A stretch of DNA of 62,500 nt from Chrysomallon squamiferum (taxonomy: Eukaryota; Mollusca; Gastropoda; Neomphalida; Peltospiridae), in contig CM022670.1 of assembly GCA_012295275.1 (NCBI GenBank), positions 24,626,755 to 24,689,254 of the forward strand. The letters are read 5' to 3'. The position numbers and the translations under genes are program-made. The notes beneath the pieces are model-generated. The model was not told where the DNA came from. It did not search any database and saw only the letters and a program-made list of their open reading frames with translations. The stretch's first letter is position 1. Every line of letters starts with the position of its first letter. This document shows positions 14,979 through 24,531 of this stretch, piece by piece.

Positions 14979-15182
14979 CAAGGGGGTGCAAAAGTAGGTA
15001 TACAGTTATGAAAAAAGAAAACATTTACAGTACTCTTTGCATTTATTATTCAAACAAAACAAAAAAAGCATTTTTATTCATTTAAATAAAATATGGTTAA
15101 TGGCACTAAAAATAAGAAACGTGAGTGTGCTACAAAATTCACTGATGTGATACTACTGTATACCTACTTTTGCACCCCCCTG
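14979..15182. mobile_element. Mariner-type MITE, 204 bp
   Basis: The left end (14979-15006) begins CAAGGGGGTGCAAAAGTAGG. The right end (15155-15182) is its reverse complement over 28 bp with a single mismatch, and ends CACCCCCCTG. TA dinucleotides flank both ends (14977-14978 and 15183-15184), the usual Tc1/mariner target duplication. The core GGTGCAAAAGTA is shared with mariner termini of the Hsmar1/MADE1 kind. The interior is about 150 bp of AT-rich noncoding sequence, so the element would need a transposase supplied elsewhere. Confidence 0.92.
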
Positions 15183-15430
15183 TATATATAATTTTTTTAT
15201 TAATATGATTGTCAGAAGTTGCTTTTTTTTTTATTTACTTTCATATTGTTTTGTATTTTTGTCTCATTTTAAGTTGATAGCAGCAATCTTATCACACTTG
15301 AAGAAAACAAAAAATATATTAAAAAAAGGCCGGAAGCTGATTAACATAAACATCCTGTTAAAATTGTTAAATTAACTACAAGATATCAGTTAAGATGAAG
15401 CATTCTAATTACACACAAGAGACCGACCTG

Positions 15431-15465
<35 letters not shown>

Positions 15466-15488
15466 CTTTTCTTTTTTTTTTTTTTTTC
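15431..15488 (+). repeat. Poly(T) tract
   Basis: Almost pure T with single C interruptions, just before the GC-richer island at 15555. Confidence 0.95.
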
Positions 15489-15554
15489 AAATGTTTTCCA
15501 GCAGTAACCCAGTGTCCTTTCACTAAAGTCACAAAACACTTTAAATGTCCTGGA

Positions 15555-15845
15555 TGACAAACGACGGGTAGGTCGACTGTCTCCGGGGCATCTTCGTAGT
15601 CTTAAGAAATATTTGAGTTAACGGTGTGTGCGTCAAACTGAATTTGAATTCTCCGCAGACAAAGGCGATGCCCCACATCCGGACAGATCAAAGTGTATCC
15701 CAATCTGGCAGGTGGGCTATTATACCCGGGGTGCCGTTAGAGGTTACCCTGCTTCAAGGAATGCAGCGGGAGGATCCACGACTAACAGTTTATTGCACAG
15801 AGCACGTCTCATGTTGCCGGTTGTGGTGATAACCGAATTTTGTTT
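15555..15845. other. Unassigned GC-rich island
   Basis: Much higher GC and CpG than its surroundings. Open frames exist on the + strand (15626-15930) but match nothing I recognise, and neither has a convincing start or splice context. It lies about 1.2 kb upstream of copy D on that gene's strand, so an upstream noncoding exon or promoter is possible, as is an old element. Confidence 0.35.
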
Positions 15846-15989
15846 GCAAAAATTCGTAAACAAATCCACTGGAGGACAGTGTAATTATCTTGAGTGCGTA
15901 TGTACTTTTAGTAACAAAGAAATGAAATGAAAAGGAGAGAAAAAAACCCCAAACCTATAACAAAGAGAATATTTAATATATTTTATATT

Positions 15990-16027
15990 CGTACATGCAT
16001 ACGTAATCACACACACACACACAAACA

Positions 16028-16060
<33 letters not shown>
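15990..16060 (+). repeat. (CA)n microsatellite
   Basis: Interrupted CA dinucleotide run. Confidence 0.9.
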
Positions 16061-16182
16061 GAATTTTGGAAAAAAATTATAATATAAAACTTAAAGCCAC
16101 AATATCAGACGAAACTGATGTAACAGTTTACAAAGGTATAATTTGAATAATCTAATTATTTTAAATTATAATTAATTTTTAA

Positions 16183-16460
16183 ACCAACGGACATTGCGTT
16201 TAAAATCGTTTCATCCCCATCTCATACGTTTAAAGGTATCGTTGAATCTCAAATCATTAGGTTCCACAGAAATTCGAGTAACACAAGAACATTTTAATGA
16301 TGCCTGTTCAGTCCTACTTTGGCGCCCTCAAATCGAGAGGTTATTCAAATCCGTCAGAGAATTAGAAAAACCCTTGGACCCAACTGACACATTTAAGCCA
16401 TATAAAGTCCAACATAATATTCCACCTCACTTGGGTACCATTTGGAATAAATGTTGAATC
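16183..16460 (+). pseudogene. Decayed reverse transcriptase fragment (Penelope-like C-terminal region)
   Basis: Reading across frames gives SFHP, then SHTFKGIVESQIIRFHR, then FNDACSVL, then ALKSRGYSNP, then a Pro-rich end. The series F-HP..HTFKGI..SQI.RF..I and AL..RGYS is typical of the C-terminal part of reverse transcriptases of Penelope-like elements and relatives. At least two frameshifts and a stop (TTT TAA after NTRTF) break it. The catalytic YxDD region is not present, so this is a dead fragment. It is described only; no joined protein is given. Confidence 0.6.
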
Positions 16461-16639
16461 GGGCAAATGCAAAGACAGAGAGAGAGAGAGAGATCAAATA
16501 ATTTACAATCGCCGCAACGTTGACATTGGTAAAATTATAAAGGAACAATATTTTAACTTAGAGAGCACTATGAAAAATCAGGAAACAGGAAAAACCCAAG
16601 TTTAAAGAACACTTGCCTGTATAAGGTTGTTTCCATGGC

Positions 16640-18738
16640 ATTTGTGAATTAATTCAATAAAAGGAACGGAAATGTTTTAAAATGTCTTCAAAGGGTGTTA
16701 TTTTTCTCGATTTTATTTTATTTTTTTTTTTCTTAAAGGTTAATATTTTTTTATTTATTATAATTATTTTTTTCATTTTTTTTTTACAGGTTTTGAGAAA
16801 TGATACCTTATAAATAGTGACTGAAATAGTTTGAAAATAGATTTAGAAATGTTTTTTATTTTATTCTAGAAATGTATTTTTAAATATCTCTGAACGCTTT
16901 TAAAATATGATAGCAAAATAATATATAGAAAAAATACCAAAGCATACTGTAATAAACATTACGATGGTCGACTTTTAGTCAGTTCGAATCACTAGAGACA
17001 AACGATGTACAAAAAATCAATTTGTAAAATAAAAATAAAGTAAAAAAGATGATGTTCATCTATTATTAAACTTGAAAGTTAGGTGTAAAATTAATTTTTA
17101 GTTATTTTTTATTTCAATTTTATTATTAATTTTAATTTAATTTTATTGTAGTTAGTGTTTTTCCCTAGAAAAACAAAATACAAAAAAACATTTTAGAGTG
17201 ATTACATTCACCGTGCCTACTAAGTTACCTCCAAAAGCTGTACATCTGAAAAGACAAATACTGTTAACAATTTTAAAACAAGAAAACACAAAACAATATA
17301 TTTTGTTTTTGAAATGTTTAATATTGTAATGATTTTCAACTGTCTGAAGTTCACACCAGCTTGGTTTGGTAGAGTATTGCACAAAAATGCTGAGAAATAA
17401 AATGTTAATGACAGCAGCACCACACATAATTAATTATAAATTAGGACAAACAAAAATACACAAAACAAGCTGAGCATATTTAAATCATGCACATCTAATA
17501 TAACCACGTAACGAAATACATATATTGCCATTTAATATACACATAATTTATTTTTATTGCACAAGTGTCAAATAACACTCATTATTCGTGTTAATAATCT
17601 AGTCCACCTTCACCTTCTGGGGTGGTTTTTTTTTACATTTTTACATGCATTTCTACACAAACTACTAACATATTTTCTGTTTTGTGTTTATTTTCATATT
17701 TATAAACAGTGTCTGCATATATATATGAATTAATGTATGTGTGTATATGAATGTCTCCTCGTTATTATTACTGATCAAATGCAGATATTGTCAGACTATA
17801 ACTACAAACTAAACAAACAGTTTGTACACTCATTCCAAACTCGTCTATGTAAGCACTACTTTGCCACAAAGGTAAATTCATAATAAAGAATTAATACAGA
17901 AATAATATACACAGAAAGAAAAATTTGTAACGTGATTCAAACGCCTGAATAGATTTGGGAAATGAAAATGATGAAAGTGTATTGTTGGAGTAACCGGTAA
18001 AAAGTAATTATGTAATAAGAGAATAAGCAAAGATGTAGATCTAGATAAGAATATAAAGTTTTGGGATTAGTTAATTTATAAAAAAAAAAAAAAAAAAAAA
18101 ATTTAAAAAAACTATACACATACACACATAAAAAAAAAAAGAAAAAAAAAAAAAAAAAAAAAAAAAAAAGCCCTAGCTCAATTATTATTTCATCTAAATA
18201 ATTATATTACGATACAAAATACAAAAAACTAAAAATAACAATATTCTAAACACTTATCACTGACTAGAGTAATCAACAATAAACATAAAGGTTTAGCGCA
18301 TGCACGTGTATATGTCACACAGTACAGCACACCGGTAAAACAGACGGATATGTTAATGTTTTCATTGCTTTCTGTATACTTGAAAAATGTAACAAAAAAT
18401 TCAAGAAAAAAGAGGATGAACGTTGTTCTAGAAATTAACACGTGAAATTAACATGTTAACAAGATTTCATTTCGCACGTAATTCAATCGTCATAAAAAGG
18501 TCACATGATTATGGAGTCACATGTGACTTACCTTTACTCATAAAGCCAAAATAACGTAGCAATATCGTAGCTACTACTACTACTACATTACTACGGCATA
18601 ACTTAAAGTTTGATTGCTAATGAAGCACACACTTCCATGTATGGAACAAAAATTGTCATTAACTAGTTTTCACTCATCACCCATTCATTTGGATTTCATT
18701 CAAAAGTTGTTGTTTTTTTAACAATAAAGGCTTAAATT
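16640..18738. other. 3' flank and probable 3' UTR side of ovo
   Basis: AT-rich, with no supported coding sequence. On the - strand, downstream of the ovo stop, AATAAA hexamers occur, for example as TTTATT near 17685. Poly(A) tracts lie at 18079-18101 and 18130-18170. Confidence 0.5.
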
Positions 18739-19034
18739 TTAGTTTCTCGGTCTTAACCCAGTCAGGGGCAAGTGATCCTTTTCAAACTTGAACTGACGTT
18801 TGTCGTGAAACTTTGTCAGGGCTGGGCAGTTCGGGTGTTTCTCTTTCAGGTGTATGAAATGGGCTTCGGGGTCGCGGGTCGTCTCTCCACAGTCCTCGCA
18901 CACGTACATCTTGTCCCGGCGCTCCTTGTACGCAAAGCGAAAGTTCGACCCGTGGACCTTCTTCGCGTGCGACTCCAGGGAGCACCGCTGTGTAAACGCT
19001 TTGCTGCACAGCTGACACTTGTAAGGTTTCACTC
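18739..19034 (-). CDS. ovo: ovo exon 5 (fingers 3 and 4, stop)
   Basis: The acceptor is aatttcag|GA, completing Gly703 of the linker HTGVKPY. It holds finger 3, the AYKERR linker, finger 4 and a tail LTGLRPRN before the stop. The tail motif CPALTKFHDKR resembles that of insect Ovo. Confidence 0.97.
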
Positions 19035-22000
19035 CTGAAATTGTACGTTTACAATTGTAAGTAACTGTCAACTGCATAAATGTACTGATTTCAGAACTGC
19101 ATATGCTTATCTCAAAACTTAATTATAAATTCCTTCTCATTAATTCCCATATATATATATATATATATAATGCAAGATATGAATAATACATTATCTAATT
19201 TTCGACGATTTGAAATCCGAACATTGTTATAATACATGCGTAGTATAATTATAATTGTGTAATACAAATTAGGATATAACTCCATCTTTTGGTGCTAACA
19301 GTGAAATGTACTTTAAATGGTAATTGTTATCATAACATCCATGCATTTTAGAACTCAAAAAATATATATATTTTGAAAATTTCGTCTAAAACATTTTTGT
19401 TTTTTAATTTGTTTTTATTTCTGTGTTGTTACGAATGGCAATCTCGTGATCCACACCTGTTGTTACGCTGAAAACGTATTCTTACGTTAATTAGATTGCA
19501 CACACAGAATAAAGAAAACAATATTTACCGGTGTGTATTCGTGTATGGCGCTTGAGATCAAAGGTGTCGTTGAATCCCTTTCCACAAAAAGAACACAGGT
19601 ACCGCTTCACGTCGCTGTGGTTTTTGATGTGGCGGTTGAGCAGTCTCTGCAAGGTGAACTCTTTCTGGCATACATTGCACCGGAATTTTCCAGTTTCTGT
19701 CACTGTCACTACAAATGAGATTTTCAAAACTGATTACAATACATTGATGATGAGTATTATCAGTAATAACTGACAAGCATTAAGTCCTAATAAAATTATT
19801 CTCATTACAAAGGGGAAAAATGAAAAAAGAATTGGTCAGTGATCTTGATACCTGTTCTCTTAAACTCTACGTTTTGAAACGTCAGTAAGTCAGAAATATA
19901 ATTCTTGGAGGGGATCCTATACGAAAATTTTAAAAAATTCAGCTCGTTTGATTTGTATATTTATATTCCTGGTTTGTTTTTCATACACGATGACAGCCCA
20001 AAGCTGATTTTTTCTTTAAGATCAATTACGATCAATACGATCATTTTTTTTTTCTGTTTTATTTTATCTTTCATTTTTATTTTTTATTTTTTTATTATTA
20101 TTTTATTTTATTAACATTGCTAACTGTAAATGGTATTACCTTTATCTTTGATACTGTTATCCTTGCTGTCCTTTTCAGTAAAAGAGGGATTCTTGATACC
20201 ATAACCACCATTGATCATTTCTAATTCTCCGGCATTGGCAGTGTACTGCTAAAAAAAGAGAAATTAAATCAGTAATCATAAACAAGTATTAACTAACATA
20301 CAAATTTAAAAATTCACTAAATACTGATTAATAAAATGTTCTATTGAACGTTAAAGTTTTGGTGATTCATTACATTGTTGTTCGGTTTCTTTTTTAAGGA
20401 AATATCGCATCACTCGATTTAGTTAATCTATGCATTAACAATAAAATAAACATTCACTAATTAATCAAAACATACTATAGCATTATCCGACTAACCAAAA
20501 AATAATAAATACGAATACACTTTGGTACTGCACCCATAAAATATGTTTCGTTTAGTACTTACATGCAACAAATTTAATAACGTTGGCTGTGATTTCTCTG
20601 TGATGTTATTCAGACATTTAGAATCGTCCAAATTTTCCTTCGAGACCGGACTTTGTTCTTGATTCCATGTATTTTCTCTTTGACTAGTCACCGAATCATC
20701 TTTAATTCTTTCTCCTTGTACGAAAGAGCAACGTTCAGCTGGACGATACACATTACCGATTCGTATTTCTGGAATGGGCTGTTTTCTGGACAGATCGTCA
20801 GATTGTGTCGGTTGATTCCTGACAACATTTGGCCTGTTTGAGTTATGATGTCTGATATCAGTCAGTGGAAGACGAGGTGTATTGCACGACAGAGCTGGTT
20901 TTATTGGTTCAAATGGCATTGTCTTCATTACGTTCTGAGGAAGGCATGGTCGACGCACTGGTTCGAATGTGTTTTCCTTGTTCAAATGCGGTGCCGCTCG
21001 AGACATTGCTATATTTTGCGGCTCGATTCTCAGTCTGTCTTCAGAAGCAAGAACTTTTGATGACCTCACAAGTGCGGGTGGTTCTCGGTTCCCTTCTAGT
21101 CTGAGATTTTCTGGAACTACTGGTTTGCATATACCATTTGACAAAATATTTCGGGGTACTAGATTGTTGTTGTTCCAAACCAGCGACGGGCTTGATGTAA
21201 GACTAGCTACAGCATCAGCCTTTTTAGAATGGATATTAACGTTTAGTCCGTCTTCAGTTTTCTTCACTGTGTAATCCATAGCAGAAACGTGATGACTAGC
21301 ACTAGTAGTATCGACTGTTGGCATATTAAGAGGAGAAACCACTCTCTGAAAAGGACTCGGGAATCGAGGAGGCAAAGACAGATAATCTGAGCCGACCAGA
21401 GACAAATGACCAATTGGTGATACACAAGTGGCAGGTACTGGCAAAGGATGTAGGGTTCTCGCAGGCAAAGTCTTAGTAAAAGGCAGATGGTTTGGAATAT
21501 ACGTTCCAGGACGAATAGTTCCTACTGACGTATGTGCAACTGGTATAGGGTGGTCTTCATCGATATCTTTCGTTAAAAATGGTCTCTGATATGGAAGTTC
21601 GACAACAGGACTGGGTTTGCTTAGTGGAATAGATTCTGAAAGTTTTGTCTGTGGGTCGCCAATGAAAACTGGTGATCGCCTGCTGTGTGGTACTGTTACC
21701 ACGGGGGTCGAAGTAAACATGTCTGTTGCTGGACTCGCAGGGGCGCTTGCTGCTTTCCACACTGCAGCAGCGGCGGCAGCAACACAACTTCCATGAGACG
21801 TTGGCGGTGGGGTGATGCAAGACATACGTGCTCTGTTGATTATCCTGACGGGTATTGTCGAATGTACCCATGGTCTGGCGATTGGCGAAATTAATCTCTG
21901 ATCGTAAAACGGGCTTGGTTCTTGCGATTTTGGCGTGGAACTAAACAGTTTTGGAACACGTTTATAATCGACAATGTGATTTGTTTGTAGTGGAACAAAG

Positions 22001-22582
22001 GGAGCGAAAGGGTTTGGTGAGTCTCGTGTCAGATGTGATGCAACCAGCGGTGAGTGAGATTCAGCTTCCTCTGAAGGAGTGTGAGACACAGAAAGAGATT
22101 CCTGTAAGGATTCATCTGTGTTGAGACTCGCATAGCCACTGGAGTCACTGCTTGTCGAGTGTATTTTAATTTGTTCGTCAGCTGATTCGTCCATAAGTTT
22201 CTGCTTCTTAGCTGGAACAGGTCCATCGTTATCTGTAACATTAAATTGAAATTTAGTTACACTCATTATCCACTTAAGTATTCTGAGGACTTACCGTCTC
22301 TGTAATTTAATAAGGGCCAAGTTACAGCTGTTTGTCCTTAACCGGCAAAAACTGTCTTCATAAACAACAACAACAACGACGACAACGATGGCCTAAAACT
22401 GGTTGCTAGTCGTTAATATAGTTTAGGTCGATTTACTCATTTTAATTAACTTGAGTGTAAGTGAATTTTCGTTCCTTAATTTATATATAGTAATTCTGTT
22501 TACATTAAATTTGTTTAGGTGTTGTTATATCCGTTTGTCTTTTTTATACAGGCTGTACAACTAATGTTTTGATTTGGAATAT

Positions 22583-22634
<52 letters not shown>

Positions 22635-23816
22635 TTACATTCAACTTAAGTTGGGGTTTTTTTTCATGCGGTTTTGGGTTGGTTTCTTATTGTATCTTTT
22701 ACAAAACAATTTTTAAAAATAGTTATCTTTTTGAGATTTACTTTCTTGAGCATCAATAAAAATGTTCCACGGTGAGTGTGGTCAGTTAATCACAAAGTAC
22801 TGCAATAATAAAATTTCTGATTTTAATGGCAGAGAGAAAGAAAAGAAGAAAAAGAAAAAAGTCAACTGAATGAAATGTCTGTCATAGTTTATTGACTGAC
22901 AGACAAAGCTTTACTTGTTGAATGCAGAAACCCCAGCGCGTGCCTAGAAGACGAAAGGTCTTTTATATAAACAAGTTCAAAAGATCACTTTCGTGTTTAC
23001 GACAAGGCCCGTCCAGCCCAAATCATCCGCGACATACCAGCCTTCACAAACTAAACCGTTCATAACGACCACGGCTACAGAACATCTGTTATTCAGACCA
23101 CGTGACTGCGAATCCTATTATCGTGTACCCATTCATTCATGACTGGAGGGTTTTGCCGTTACTGTGGCGCGAGCCGCGCTTGTTGGATACCACGTGACTT
23201 CTTTCTTTCTTTCTTCGTTTCTCCGACCCGTAAATCGGTCAAACTGTGTTAAGATGCTAACAGCTTTCGTGTACTTTCGGTGACGCAACATTTCCCGCCT
23301 TTTTTCTCTCCCATCTACCCATTCATTGTCTCAAAATAGGTCACGGATCTACTCAGCAGCTGTTAAGTTTGTTGTAGTAAATAAAACAGTCTGGCGGGAA
23401 AACATGACAGGTGGTAACTTAAATATAACTTTTTTTGTCAACAACGCGACACAGGAAACTCGAACGACATTTGTTACGTAAAGATGACATGCGTCTAGTT
23501 CTGCCACCCGGCGAATGAACTTTTAATACACCTGTATGGAAATTACGATCTTAATACCTCGTGTTAAATACAACACGTTTTTTAAAACTGTATCGAGTAC
23601 CTCTTCCTGCGTTATCTATAAAACAACAACAACAACAACTACTCTACTGCTGTTGTATTCAAATGCTACAACTACTGCTTCTGTTACTACTAGTACAATA
23701 ATAACAATTTATTTTTTCGTGTGGAATATAATATTAAAATATGTACACACACACATTAAATTGAGACATTGAGAATATGCGCGAAGTATAAATGATTGTA
23801 AGTGTATATTTTTAAC

Positions 23817-23857
<41 letters not shown>

Positions 23858-24494
23858 ATGTACGTATGTATATTTCAGCAGTATAGTACACAAATCCTAA
23901 TTAGTACACATCAAGTTCCGCGACGTAGAATTCATTTCAGGACCATTTATAAAAGTGTATCTAAGTCGTGGGCCATAACCGCTTATACATCATCAGCATG
24001 GCTCAACTGTGTATTAAATGCATGCCGGGAATGAAATGGACACTTTTAGACGAAGAAGGTGGGGAACTTGTTACAACATTATTTTTACAACTAAACAACA
24101 TGTTTATTTAACAGGAATCCAACCGTTCTGACGTTATTTGGTCAACAAAAAAAACTATCCAATTCCGAACAATTAACATGCGTCTTTGTTTTTAAAACAA
24201 ACATGAATTACCCAGTAAGTACATTTTTACATAATTCCATTAGAAACAAAAGGAGAGGGTGTGAGTAAATAACACTCGTGTCATGGGTTAATTAATGGTG
24301 GAGAAAAAAAACCAGTAGGACATCACCGGTGTTACAGTAATTATCTATCAACTTGTATTGATACAAATTACAACACATCAAACCTGTGGCGTACACTGGT
24401 ATATATGGTTATTTCCTGACACGCGGTATTGCATTTAAATAAACATGAAGAGTGTCAGTTTTTCAAATTCTGTTGTACGTGTGTACGTGTGTAC

Positions 24495-24531
<37 letters not shown>

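Noticed and set aside
20653-21274. Frames on the + strand opposite ovo exon 2
   Set aside because: Shadows of the long coding exon.
22244-22266. MSVTKFQFNVT as the normal start of OVO
   Set aside because: A splice acceptor lies inside it, and exon 1 with SNAG joins in phase, so it is normally intronic; kept only as a possible isoform start.
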